NCBI GenBank assembly: GCA_003202005.1
Contig: QJJF01000003.1
Coordinates: 1 to 64,000, forward strand
DNA: 64,000 nucleotides
Direction: 5' to 3'
Source of the DNA: Williamsia faeni
Lineage (GTDB): Bacteria; Actinomycetota; Actinomycetes; Mycobacteriales; Mycobacteriaceae
Shown piece by piece: positions 19,661 to 28,630 of the stretch (position 1 is its first letter; every line of letters begins with the position of its first letter). Below the pieces are notes generated by a model. The model ran no database searches. It worked only from the letters and a program-made list of their open reading frames with translations, and was not told where the DNA came from. The translations under genes were made by a program, and so were the position numbers.

Positions 19661-22228
19661 ATGAACAATCGAGTGCAGATGACGACGCCTGACGGTGGTG
19701 CGCTCACGGATGACAGCCACCCCGCGGTGCCGACCGACGCGAGTACACCGCAATCGGACACGACGCCATCGGAAAAAACGCCATCGGACACCACACCGCC
19801 GGCGGGCGGCAGCGCTGCCATCCATGAAGAGGTCGAAGAACTCATGATCTGGCCGGGCACGGCCTACCCGCTCGGTGCCACGTTCGACGGCACCGGAACC
19901 AACTTCTCACTGTTCTCTGAAGTCGCCACCAAGGTCGAGCTCTGCCTGATCAGCAAGGACGGCTCCGAAACACGCATCGAACTCGAAGAGGTCGACGGCT
20001 ACGTCTGGCACGCCTACCTGCCCACGATCTCCCCCGGGCAGCGGTACGGCTACCGCATCCACGGACCCTACGATCCCCGCCAGGGTCTGCGGTGTGACCC
20101 GTCGAAACTGCTGGTCGACCCCTACGGCAAGTCGTTTCACGGAGAGTTCGACGGCGACGCCTCGCTGTACTCGTATCCGATCACCCTCGACGCGCCCGAT
20201 CCGGTGGAGGACGCACCTGCGGTCGAGGAACCGGAGGCAAACGAAACTGCCTCGACATCAGACGAATCCGTCACCGAGCCAGCGGCCGATGACGACGTCC
20301 CGGTCGCCGGTACCGTGGCCGAATTGTTGACCGACGATGAAGCCGATGTCGAGGTGGGGGCCACCGAGGACGACGAGACCGAAGCCGACACCGGTACCGA
20401 TGAGGCCATCCTCACCTCTGAACAGGAACAGGAACCCGAGCCCGAAGCCGAGCCGGTGGACCCACTGTTCGGTGATCCACCACGCCTGGATTCGCTGGGG
20501 CACACCATGACCTCGGTCGTGATCAACCCCTTCTTCGACTGGCAGCACGACCGGGCACCGAACCGCCCGTACTACGAGACGGTGATCTACGAAGCCCACG
20601 TCAAGGGCATGACCGCCACCCACCCCGAGGTCCCGGAACAGCTCCGTGGAACCTATGCGGGTCTCGCACATCCGGCGATCATCGACCACCTGACCAAGCT
20701 GGGCGTGACGGCCATCGAACTGATGCCGGTACACCAGTTCCTGCAAGACCAGACCCTGCTCGATCAGGGACTTCGAAACTACTGGGGTTACAACAGCTTC
20801 GGCTTCCTGGCACCCCATGCCGACTATGCCTCCAACAAGCGGGCCGGCGCTGCCGTGCCCGAGTTCAAGGCAATGGTCCGGGCATTTCACGACGCGGGTA
20901 TCGAGGTCATCCTCGACGTGGTCTACAACCACACCGCGGAAGGTAATCACAAGGGTCCGACCATCGCGTTCCGCGGTATCGACAACGCCGCGTACTACCG
21001 GCTGCTCGACGGCGAACCGTGGCACTACATGGATTACACCGGCACCGGCAACAGCCTCAACGTCCGGCATCCGCACACCCTGCAGCTGATCATGGATTCC
21101 TTGCGGTACTGGGTCCTCGAAATGCATGTCGATGGATTCCGCTTCGACCTCGCCTCCACCCTGGCCCGGGAACTGCATGACGTCGACCGGCTGTCTGCGT
21201 TTTTCGATCTCGTGCAACAGGATCCGGTGGTCAGCCAGGTCAAACTCATCGCCGAGCCGTGGGATGTCGGCGAAGGCGGTTATCAAGTGGGCAACTTCCC
21301 CGGCCTGTGGACCGAATGGAACGGCCAGTACCGCGACACCGTGCGCGACTACTGGCGCGGCGAGCCGGCCACCCTGGGCGAGTTCGCATCCCGGCTCACC
21401 GGGTCGTCCGACCTCTACGAGGCCACCGGTCGCCGACCCAGCGCCAGCATCAACTTCGTCACCGCACACGACGGGTTCACGTTGCGGGACCTGGTGTCGT
21501 ACAACGACAAACACAACGAGGCCAACGGCGAGGACAACCGCGACGGCGAGAGTCACAACCGGTCGTGGAACTGTGGAGTCGAAGGTCCGACCGACGATCC
21601 CGTCATCGAGACCCTGCGCGGGCGCCAGCAGCGCAATGTCCTGGCCACCCTGATGTTCAGTCAGGGCACACCGATGATCGCCCACGGCGACGAGATCGGC
21701 AGGACGCAGCACGGCAACAACAACGTCTACTGCCAGGACGGTCCGATCGCGTGGATGGATTGGTCTCTGGCAGAACAGAATTCCGAACTTCTCGAGTTCA
21801 CCAGCCGGGTCATCAACCTCCGCAAGGCGCATCCGGTGTTCCGCCGGCGGCGGTTCTTCGCGGGCCGGCCGGTTCGATCCGGCGACGAACCCCGGGACAT
21901 CGCATGGCTCACCCCGTCGGGCGAGGAGATGACGGGCGAGGACTGGGACAGCGGTTTCGGTAAGTCACTGGCGGTGTTCTTGAACGGATCGGCCATCGGC
22001 GAGAAGGACATTCGCGGACGCGTCGTCCAGGACAACGACTTCCTGCTGTGCTTCAACGCGCACTACGAGCCGATCGCTTTCCAGTTGCCGACCACCTTCT
22101 ATGCCGAGGAATGGGCCGGTGAGCTCGACACCGCGCACCCCCTCGGTGACAGCGCTGTCCTCGCCAAGGCCGGAACCCCGGTCCTGGTCACCGGAAGGTC
22201 GCTGCTGATCTTGCGCAAGGTGAACTGA
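19661..22228 (+). CDS. treX: glycogen debranching enzyme TreX (GH13)
   Basis: TreX cleaves alpha-1,6 branches of glycogen-like glucan to supply linear chains to TreY. It has a CBM48-like N-domain (about 60-175) and a GH13 barrel with nucleophile Asp in DGFRFDLA (about 493), acid Glu in IAEPWDVG (about 530) and Asp in TAHDGFTL (about 601). At 855 residues it is well over the roughly 720 usual in relatives. The extra length is a Thr/Pro/Ser-rich N-terminus of about 60 residues and an acidic insert (about 178-275) with about 35 Asp/Glu and no Lys or Arg, between the CBM48-like domain and the barrel. It leads the treX-treY unit, 31 bases before treY. Confidence 0.95.
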   Translation: MNNRVQMTTPDGGALTDDSHPAVPTDASTPQSDTTPSEKTPSDTTPPAGGSAAIHEEVEELMIWPGTAYPLGATFDGTGTNFSLFSEVATKVELCLISKDGSETRIELEEVDGYVWHAYLPTISPGQRYGYRIHGPYDPRQGLRCDPSKLLVDPYGKSFHGEFDGDASLYSYPITLDAPDPVEDAPAVEEPEANETASTSDESVTEPAADDDVPVAGTVAELLTDDEADVEVGATEDDETEADTGTDEAILTSEQEQEPEPEAEPVDPLFGDPPRLDSLGHTMTSVVINPFFDWQHDRAPNRPYYETVIYEAHVKGMTATHPEVPEQLRGTYAGLAHPAIIDHLTKLGVTAIELMPVHQFLQDQTLLDQGLRNYWGYNSFGFLAPHADYASNKRAGAAVPEFKAMVRAFHDAGIEVILDVVYNHTAEGNHKGPTIAFRGIDNAAYYRLLDGEPWHYMDYTGTGNSLNVRHPHTLQLIMDSLRYWVLEMHVDGFRFDLASTLARELHDVDRLSAFFDLVQQDPVVSQVKLIAEPWDVGEGGYQVGNFPGLWTEWNGQYRDTVRDYWRGEPATLGEFASRLTGSSDLYEATGRRPSASINFVTAHDGFTLRDLVSYNDKHNEANGEDNRDGESHNRSWNCGVEGPTDDPVIETLRGRQQRNVLATLMFSQGTPMIAHGDEIGRTQHGNNNVYCQDGPIAWMDWSLAEQNSELLEFTSRVINLRKAHPVFRRRRFFAGRPVRSGDEPRDIAWLTPSGEEMTGEDWDSGFGKSLAVFLNGSAIGEKDIRGRVVQDNDFLLCFNAHYEPIAFQLPTTFYAEEWAGELDTAHPLGDSAVLAKAGTPVLVTGRSLLILRKVN
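20192..20485 (+). other. acidic insertion inside TreX
   Basis: This segment codes for roughly 97 residues rich in Asp, Glu, Ala, Thr and Pro, with no basic residue, inserted after SYPITLDAPDP and before RLDSLGHTMTSVV. The reading frame is intact. The segment has low complexity and is predicted disordered from composition. Confidence 0.75.
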
Positions 22229-22259
22229 TCCCGCCACAACATCGCACCGGAGGTCGACG

Positions 22260-24581
22260 ATGATCCTGCCGCTCAGCGCCACCTACCGACTCCAGTTGAA
22301 CAGCGGTTTCACGTTCGCCGACGCGATCGACAACCTCGATCACTATGCCGCACTGGGCGTCAGCCACCTGTACCTGTCGCCGATACAGACTGCCCAGAAG
22401 GGTTCCGAGCACGGGTACGACTGGGTGCCACCACCGGCGGTGTCCCCCACACTCGGCGGCATCGACGGACTCCGGGAGCTCCGGGCCGCTGCCGCCGATC
22501 GTGGGATCGGGGTGATCATCGACATCGTGCCCAATCACACCGGTGTCGAAGACCCTCGCCAGAACTCCTGGTGGTGGGATGTACTGCGGCTGGGCGGGGC
22601 ATCGGACCACGCGAGCTACTTCGACATCGACTGGTCGCCGGAGAACGGCGCCGATGGCAAAATCGCTCTGCCGGTACTGGGTTCGTCCGACGACCTCGAT
22701 GCCCTGGAGATCGACACGTCCGGCGGGCAGCCCGAGCTCGCGTTCTACGAGCATCGATTTCCCCTCGCGCCCGGTACGTACACCCCGGGGTCGGCTGCAG
22801 CGGCGGTACACGACCAGCAGTCATATCGTTTGGTGCCCTGGAACATCGGTGTCATCGGGTACCGCCGATTCTTCTCGGTGAACGGGCTCGCCGGACTGCG
22901 GCAGGAAGATCCGGTGGTCTACGCGGCCACGCACAGTCTGGTCCGGCAGCTGGTCGACGAAGACCTGATCGACGGGGTCCGGGTGGATCATCCCGACGGT
23001 CTGGCCGACCCGCAAGGCTATCTGCGCAACCTTCGCGATGACATCGGCCCGGATCGCATCCTGCTGGTCGAGAAGATCCTCTCCAAAAGTGAGCCACTCG
23101 ATCCCTCACTGCCGGTGGACGGCACCACCGGATACGAGATGGCACGCGTCATCGGAGCTGTTCTCGTCGACCCGAACGGCGAAGAGCCACTGGGTGATCT
23201 CCATCAGCGATACGCCGGTGACCGGGGCGATCATCGGTGGCTCGAGGCCACCGAGCGCCACCTGAAGTTGTCGATTCTGTCCGACACCTTTCCCGCCGAA
23301 CGGTCGCGCCTGCGGCGCACACTGCTGGCGTCCGCGACCGACGGAACGGCACCGCCGGATGCAGACCTCGACTCCGCGATCGGTGCGGTCATCGCCTCCC
23401 TCGGCGTGTATCGCAGCGACTATCCGATTCTCGCCGGAACCCTGGAGTCGGTGCTGGCAACGGAGAAGCAGCGCCTGCCCGCGCTGAGTTCAGCCTTCGA
23501 CCTCATCGCCGACGCGATCGACACCGACGCCGAGGCCCGCGCCCGGCTGGCGCAGGTCTGCGGCGCCGTGACCGCGAAAAGTGTTGAAGACTGCCTCTTC
23601 TACCGAACCGCCCGGTTGGTGAGTCTGCAGGAGGTCGGCGGCGACCCGGGCACGTTCACCGACTCGATCGACGAGTTCCACCGCATCAACGTCGAACGAG
23701 CACGCGCGTGGCCCCGAGCCATGACCACGCTGTCCACCCACGACACCAAACGCAGCGAGGATGTCCGCGCCCGCATCGGCGTCCTGTCGCAGATCCCCAC
23801 GCGCTGGACCGAACTCGTCGATCGATCACAGACCCGCAACCCCGCGCCCGACGGTGTCACCGGATTGTTCCTGCGGCAGAACCTGTTTGGTGTCTGGCCG
23901 GCCGACGGTGTGATCACGGACGCCCTGAGGAACCGGGTCCACGACTACGCCACAAAGGCGATCCGCGAAGGCGCCGTCGGTACCACATGGACCGAGGTCG
24001 ACACCGGCTTCGAGTCGGCAGTGCATGCCTGGATCGACAACACCTTCGACGGACCCTGCTCCAAAGACATGACCGATTTGCTGAATGAGGTGCAGCCCCA
24101 TTTCGAGTCCGACGCGCTCTTGCAGAAGGCGCTCGGCATGCTCGCGCCAGGTATCCCGGACGTCTATCAGGGCACCGAATGGTTCGATGATTCACTCGTC
24201 GATCCCGATAATCGCCGCCAGATCGATTACACCCGGTCCGTCGATCACCCCAAAGTTGCGATCGTGCGGACTGCGGCTCACCTGCGCCACCGGCGTCGCG
24301 AGGTGTTCGTCGCCGGCGACTACCACCCGCTGACCGCCACCGGGCCGGCCTCCGAACACGTCATCGCATTCGGACGCGGCGAACCCGGTGCCGACATCTC
24401 GGTCATCGTGACCGGGTGCCGCTGGACCGCGCGTCTGGCGCCGGACCGGCGGGAACAGACCACATTGGAACTGCCACCCGGCACCTGGCGAGACCTGCTG
24501 ACCGGAAGCGATCTGACCGGTACCGTGGCGATGGCACGATTCGGTACTGCGGTAGCGATTCTCGAACGCACGAGGGAGTAA
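22260..24581 (+). CDS. treY: maltooligosyl trehalose synthase TreY (GH13)
   Basis: TreY rearranges the reducing-end alpha-1,4 bond of a maltooligosaccharide into an alpha,alpha-1,1 bond. The 773-residue protein opens with the family pattern TYRLQLNSGFTFADA and HLYLSPI. Catalytic residues are in DGVRVDHPDGLADP (about 240-246), LLVEKILS (about 270) and TLSTHDTKRSEDVRAR (about 495). The C-terminus contains PGIPDVYQGTEWFDDSLVDPDNRR. The start is ATG 22260, with GGAGG six bases upstream. It is in one transcription unit with treX. Its usual partner treZ is not next to it but 19.8 kb downstream. Confidence 0.97.
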   Translation: MILPLSATYRLQLNSGFTFADAIDNLDHYAALGVSHLYLSPIQTAQKGSEHGYDWVPPPAVSPTLGGIDGLRELRAAAADRGIGVIIDIVPNHTGVEDPRQNSWWWDVLRLGGASDHASYFDIDWSPENGADGKIALPVLGSSDDLDALEIDTSGGQPELAFYEHRFPLAPGTYTPGSAAAAVHDQQSYRLVPWNIGVIGYRRFFSVNGLAGLRQEDPVVYAATHSLVRQLVDEDLIDGVRVDHPDGLADPQGYLRNLRDDIGPDRILLVEKILSKSEPLDPSLPVDGTTGYEMARVIGAVLVDPNGEEPLGDLHQRYAGDRGDHRWLEATERHLKLSILSDTFPAERSRLRRTLLASATDGTAPPDADLDSAIGAVIASLGVYRSDYPILAGTLESVLATEKQRLPALSSAFDLIADAIDTDAEARARLAQVCGAVTAKSVEDCLFYRTARLVSLQEVGGDPGTFTDSIDEFHRINVERARAWPRAMTTLSTHDTKRSEDVRARIGVLSQIPTRWTELVDRSQTRNPAPDGVTGLFLRQNLFGVWPADGVITDALRNRVHDYATKAIREGAVGTTWTEVDTGFESAVHAWIDNTFDGPCSKDMTDLLNEVQPHFESDALLQKALGMLAPGIPDVYQGTEWFDDSLVDPDNRRQIDYTRSVDHPKVAIVRTAAHLRHRRREVFVAGDYHPLTATGPASEHVIAFGRGEPGADISVIVTGCRWTARLAPDRREQTTLELPPGTWRDLLTGSDLTGTVAMARFGTAVAILERTRE

Positions 24582-24584
24582 CTG

Positions 24585-25982
24585 ATGGTGCTGGTCGCGG
24601 GTATCGATTCCTCGACGCAGTCCAGCAAGGTTGTCGTCTGTGATGCCGAGGACGGCCGGATCATCCGGTCGGGTAGCGCGAAACATCCGCCGGGCACGGA
24701 GGTCCATCCGGATAGATGGTGGGATGCCCTCCAGGAGGCCATCGCTGCCGTCGGCGGCATCGACGACGTTGCCGGGGTATCGGTGGGTGCCCAGCAGCAC
24801 GGCATGATCTGTCTCGGCGACTCCGGGTCGGTGGTCCGGGATGCGTTGTTGTGGAACGACACCCGATCCGCCACTGCCGCAACCGAGTTGATCGACGACC
24901 TCGGCGGCCCCCAGGCCTGGGTCGACGCAGTCGGAGTAGTTCCCGTCGCCGCGATCACCGCCACCAAATTGCGCTGGCTCGCCGACCACGAACCCCACAA
25001 CGCCGACCTCACCGCCGCGGTCTGTCTGCCACACGATTGGCTCAGCTGGCGTCTCGCCGGTACACAGGGTCTCGACACACTGTGGACCGATCGTAGCGAC
25101 GCGAGCGGAACAGGATATTTCAGTGCTGCCGGCGAAAGCTATCGACCCGACCTCTTGGAGTTGGCGATGCGAGGTCGCCGGCCGCTACTACCCCGGGTCA
25201 TCACACCGGCGGGCACGGCCGGCCATACCCGGGCCGGCGCCGGGCTGGGCGCCGGAGCCGGTGACAATGCCGCGGCCGCACTGGCTTTGGGTGCCGCCGA
25301 GGGTGATTGCGTCGTCTCGCTGGGGACGTCGGGTGTGGTGAGTGCCATCAGTACGAGCGCACCCGCCGATCCAGACGGGCTTGTCGCCGGATTTGCCGAC
25401 GCCACCGGCAATCATCTGCCCCTGGTCTGCACCCTCAACGGGGCTCCAGTGTTGGCCACCGTGGCCACGATGCTCGGACTCGATTTGGCGACGCTGTCCG
25501 ACCTTGCGCTCTCGGCACCGGCGGGCGCCGGCGGCCTCAGTCTGATTCCCTATTTCGAAGGCGAGCGGTCCCCCAACCTACCCCGGACCCGCGGTGCACT
25601 GCACGGCATGTCCGGCCGAAACATGAACAACGCCAATGTGGCTCGCGCCGCCATCGAGGGTCTCCTGTGTTCCCTACACTATTGCGCGGAACGGATCTCC
25701 GATCAGGGCATCACGATCAAACGCATCATCCTGGTCGGCGGCGGCGTCCGGTCGGCTGCGATCCGCCAGATCGCCCCGATCATCTTCGGCCACCCCGTGG
25801 TGGTGCCCGAAGTCGGCGAATACGTGGCGCTCGGTGCCGCACGACAGGCCGCCTGGACCCTGACTCCACGCACAGGTCCTCCGACATGGTCGGCGGCAGC
25901 CGAAGACATCTACGAGGCCGATCCCGAACCGGCGGTCTACGAGCAGTATCTGCACGCCGCCGACCTCACCATCGATCGCTGA
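24585..25982 (+). CDS. xylB: xylulokinase (FGGY family)
   Basis: XylB phosphorylates D-xylulose to D-xylulose 5-phosphate for the pentose phosphate pathway. The 465-residue FGGY kinase shows the phosphate-1 loop AGIDSSTQSSKVVV, the xylulose-contacting AQQHGM, LLWNDTRS, GAGDNAAAALALGA and VVSLGTSGVV. It starts three bases after the treY stop with GAGGGAG upstream, so it is probably read from the treXY promoter, not from the polyol promoter. It converges with the mannitol-type dehydrogenase, 14 bases apart. The neighbouring polyol genes make xylulose a sensible substrate. Ribulokinase or another FGGY specificity is less likely from the QQHGM motif. Confidence 0.88.
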   Translation: MVLVAGIDSSTQSSKVVVCDAEDGRIIRSGSAKHPPGTEVHPDRWWDALQEAIAAVGGIDDVAGVSVGAQQHGMICLGDSGSVVRDALLWNDTRSATAATELIDDLGGPQAWVDAVGVVPVAAITATKLRWLADHEPHNADLTAAVCLPHDWLSWRLAGTQGLDTLWTDRSDASGTGYFSAAGESYRPDLLELAMRGRRPLLPRVITPAGTAGHTRAGAGLGAGAGDNAAAALALGAAEGDCVVSLGTSGVVSAISTSAPADPDGLVAGFADATGNHLPLVCTLNGAPVLATVATMLGLDLATLSDLALSAPAGAGGLSLIPYFEGERSPNLPRTRGALHGMSGRNMNNANVARAAIEGLLCSLHYCAERISDQGITIKRIILVGGGVRSAAIRQIAPIIFGHPVVVPEVGEYVALGAARQAAWTLTPRTGPPTWSAAAEDIYEADPEPAVYEQYLHAADLTIDR

Positions 25983-25996
25983 GCCCGCCGAGCCGA

Positions 25997-27472
25997 TCAG
26001 GCGGGAGCGAGGAGTTCGGTCAACAGTTCTCGGGCGCCCTTGGTGCGCAAGGTTTCCAGCGCCCACAGATAGGGTCGGGTGAAGCCCTGCTGCTGCGCCA
26101 GATCACCGAACAGCGCGGTGTTGCCGACAAACGCCAACGGCTCATCTCGACTCTGCCGCGCCAGTGGAGTCAACGAATCAGCAAGTGGGTCCACCACATC
26201 GATCGGATCCCCGTGCTCGTCGACACCCTCAGCGTAGCGGGTCCAGGTGGCGACCACCGCCGCCGCACAGTCGATCTTTCCGCCCGCGGCGAGCCGGCTG
26301 CGGATCACCGGCAGCAACCATTTCGGGATGCGATCGGAGGAATCCTGACACAGTCTCGCAATGGTGTCGGCGATGGCCGGATTGGAGAAACGTTCGATCA
26401 GGGTGTCGATGTACTGATCCACATCGACCCCGGGGACCGGCTGCAGGGTGGGGCGGGCCTCGGAACTCATGTATTCACGAAGGAGTTTGCGCACCAAAGG
26501 ATCCTGCACAGCGTCGTGGACGTACCGGTAGTCCATGAGATAGCCGAAGTAGCACAGGGTCTGATGTCCGGCGTTGAGCAGCCTCAGCTTCATCAGCTCA
26601 TACGGCCCGACGTCACCGACCACCTGGACCCCGACGGATTCCAGCTGCGGGCGGCCGTCGGAGAACGAATCCTCCAGTACCCACTGGGTATAGGGTTCGG
26701 CGACAACGGGCCACCTGTCGTCGATACCGGTGCGCTCGGCAACCTCATCGATCTGCTCCGGTGTGGTCGCCGGGGTGATCCGGTCGACCATCGAGCTCGG
26801 AAAGCAGGTGTTCTGGGCGATCCAGTCGGCCAGCGCGGAATCCTTGTGCCGCGCAAAGCTCGTGAACGTGTCACGGGCGATGTGCCCGTTGGCCTCGATG
26901 TTGTCGCAGGACATCACCGTGAACGACGGAAGACCCTGGTCGCGTCGCCGCGCCAGTGCTGCCGTGACGAGACCAAACGTCGTTCTCGGCACGGAGTCGG
27001 GCTCGAGGTCTGCTGCCACCGCAGGATTCGACAGATCAAACTCACCGGTGGTCGCGGAGAAGTTGTAGCCGCCCTCGGTGATGGTCAGCGAGACGATCTT
27101 GGTCTCGGGCGATGCCAACTTGGCGATCACGGCCTCCGGATCGTCCGGCGCATAAAGGTATTCGGCAATCGACCCGATGACCGAGGTCTCGGCGACCCCG
27201 TCCCGGTGTTTGAGCGTCAACGTGTACAGCCCGTCCTGGGCTACCAGCGCGTCGCGCATCCGAGCATCACTCGGCAACACCCCGACACCACATATCGCCC
27301 ATGTGCGCGACTGTGGATCCTGTTCGAAGAGCCTGTCGAGGTACATGGCCTGGTGGGCACGGTGGAATCCACCGACCCCGAAATGGACTATTCCGCAGGA
27401 TAATTCCGACCGGGCATAACCCGGTGTCGGGACGTCGACGATCTCGGCCAGATGTTGTTTGTCGAGCCTCAT
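25997..27472 (-). CDS. long-chain polyol dehydrogenase (mannitol/arabinitol type)
   Basis: This is a 491-residue member of the polyol-specific long-chain dehydrogenase family, which oxidises mannitol to fructose or D-arabinitol to D-xylulose with NAD+. The NAD-binding IVHFGVGGFHRAHQA is at residues 28-42 and the catalytic K-x4-N-x2-H as MKLRLLNAGHQTL in the middle. The ATG at 27472 overlaps the stop of the zinc dehydrogenase (ATGA). The open frame extends 145 residues further upstream but is antisense-like there. The presence of xylulokinase and the lack of any fructokinase suggest arabinitol as substrate, though the sequence cannot separate the two. Confidence 0.85.
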   Translation of the reverse strand: MRLDKQHLAEIVDVPTPGYARSELSCGIVHFGVGGFHRAHQAMYLDRLFEQDPQSRTWAICGVGVLPSDARMRDALVAQDGLYTLTLKHRDGVAETSVIGSIAEYLYAPDDPEAVIAKLASPETKIVSLTITEGGYNFSATTGEFDLSNPAVAADLEPDSVPRTTFGLVTAALARRRDQGLPSFTVMSCDNIEANGHIARDTFTSFARHKDSALADWIAQNTCFPSSMVDRITPATTPEQIDEVAERTGIDDRWPVVAEPYTQWVLEDSFSDGRPQLESVGVQVVGDVGPYELMKLRLLNAGHQTLCYFGYLMDYRYVHDAVQDPLVRKLLREYMSSEARPTLQPVPGVDVDQYIDTLIERFSNPAIADTIARLCQDSSDRIPKWLLPVIRSRLAAGGKIDCAAAVVATWTRYAEGVDEHGDPIDVVDPLADSLTPLARQSRDEPLAFVGNTALFGDLAQQQGFTRPYLWALETLRTKGARELLTELLAPA

Positions 27473-28524
27473 GACCTGCCGACTCCTTGCCTCGGTGCCG
27501 CCGGTACCCCGGCGGGATAGATGATGGCCTTGATACTTCCGGGTGTCCGGTCCGCCTCGAGTGCGGCAGCCACCTCGTCGAGCCCGAAACGGGCCGTGAC
27601 CATGGCGTCGAGATCCACCTTGCCCGATGTCACGAGCCCGCGCGCGGCCGGCCAGGTGTTCGCGTACCGGAACACTCCGGTGAGGATCAACTCCCGATTC
27701 TGAATTCGGGCCACCGGCATCGCCATTGATGCATGGGCACCCATGCCCACCAGGACCACCCGGCCGCCCGGTCGCACCTGATGAATACCCGCCACGATGG
27801 CCGATTCGGCGCCGGACGCATCGATGAACGCATCCACCTCGAGCTCGGCTTCGAGATCGTCGGGGCCGATCGCAGTCGTCGCACCGAACCGCAGCGCTGT
27901 GGCACACCTGTCGGGATTGACATCGGTCACGATCACCTCGGTGACGCCGGCGGCCGCAGCGACCTGGGAACAGAGCAGGCCCACGGGTCCGGCGCCGGCG
28001 ATCAGCACCCGATCACCCACCCCGACAGCAGCCTTACGCATGGTGGCGATCGCCACCGACAGAGGTTCGAACAACGCCGCCGCCTCATCACTCACCGCAT
28101 CCGGGATCGCGTGCGCGAAGGCGGAACCGATCGTGACGTATTCGGTGAGCGCACCGTCGACCGGTGGGGTGGCATAGAACCGCATGTGCGGACAGAGGTT
28201 GTATTCGCCGCGGCGGCTCGGCTCACTGTCGGGGTCGGGCTGTTGCGGCTCGATCGAGACCCGCTCTCCGACACGGGCAGGCGGGACGCCGTCGCCGACA
28301 GCCACGATCCGGCCCGACGCTTCATGCCCGAGCACCAGTGGCGCGTCGACCACGTAGTCCCCGATGCGGCCGTGCCGGAAGTAGTGCGCGTCCGAGCCGC
28401 ACACTCCGACCGCGCTGACCTGCACCAACACCTCGCCGACGCGAGGACTGGGTACCTCTCGTCGTTCCACCTTCAGCACGCCGGGCGCCACCAGAACACT
28501 GGCCGCCATCGTGGTGGGCAGCAT
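27469..28524 (-). CDS. zinc-dependent sorbitol/xylitol dehydrogenase-like protein
   Basis: This 351-residue medium-chain dehydrogenase should oxidise a polyol to a 2-ketose with NAD+. Catalytic zinc ligands are Cys in GVCGSDAHYF and His-Glu in LGHEASG. The Rossmann loop is GAGPVGLLCSQ and the NAD-selective Asp is in VIVTDVNPDR. The structural-zinc cysteine cluster is missing, with only one Cys in EYNLCPHMRF, as in the sorbitol/xylitol dehydrogenase group. I start at ATG 28524 (MLPTTM), seven bases after GGAGGA. The gene is divergent from the SorC-type regulator. Xylitol to D-xylulose would fit the neighbouring xylulokinase. Confidence 0.85.
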   Translation of the reverse strand: MLPTTMAASVLVAPGVLKVERREVPSPRVGEVLVQVSAVGVCGSDAHYFRHGRIGDYVVDAPLVLGHEASGRIVAVGDGVPPARVGERVSIEPQQPDPDSEPSRRGEYNLCPHMRFYATPPVDGALTEYVTIGSAFAHAIPDAVSDEAAALFEPLSVAIATMRKAAVGVGDRVLIAGAGPVGLLCSQVAAAAGVTEVIVTDVNPDRCATALRFGATTAIGPDDLEAELEVDAFIDASGAESAIVAGIHQVRPGGRVVLVGMGAHASMAMPVARIQNRELILTGVFRYANTWPAARGLVTSGKVDLDAMVTARFGLDEVAAALEADRTPGSIKAIIYPAGVPAAPRQGVGRS

Positions 28525-28576
28525 GTCACATTCCTCCATAAATGTTGCGTAGGTCACATTTGGGATGTTAGCTTAC

Positions 28577-28590
28577 TGAGCATATGAACA
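28577..28590. promoter_or_regulatory. candidate regulator operator 1
   Basis: TGAGCA-TA-TGAACA, an imperfect palindrome in the divergent promoter region of the polyol genes. Its centre is 19 bases from that of the better palindrome at 28596-28609, close to two helical turns, as expected for a SorC-family tetramer bound to two half-operators. Confidence 0.5.
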
Positions 28591-28595
28591 TCCAG

Positions 28596-28609
28596 TGAGC
28601 AGATGCTCA
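28596..28609. promoter_or_regulatory. candidate regulator operator 2
   Basis: TGAGCA-GA-TGCTCA, with perfect six-base arms (seven counting the flanking G and C), located 21 bases upstream of the regulator start codon. It would allow autoregulation and control of the divergent dehydrogenase genes. Confidence 0.55.
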
Positions 28610-28630
28610 CACTCTAGCGAGGAGCACGCG

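Noticed and set aside
25984-26005. CCCGCC...GGCGGG hairpin at the xylB/polyol dehydrogenase junction
   Set aside because: The stem is only six bases with a ten-base loop and no T run, which is common by chance in GC-rich DNA.
25307-27403. A 698-residue plus-strand open frame
   Set aside because: It is antisense to the polyol dehydrogenase and overlaps xylB in another frame. It has Arg/His/Gly-rich composition typical of shadows in high-GC DNA and no family motifs.
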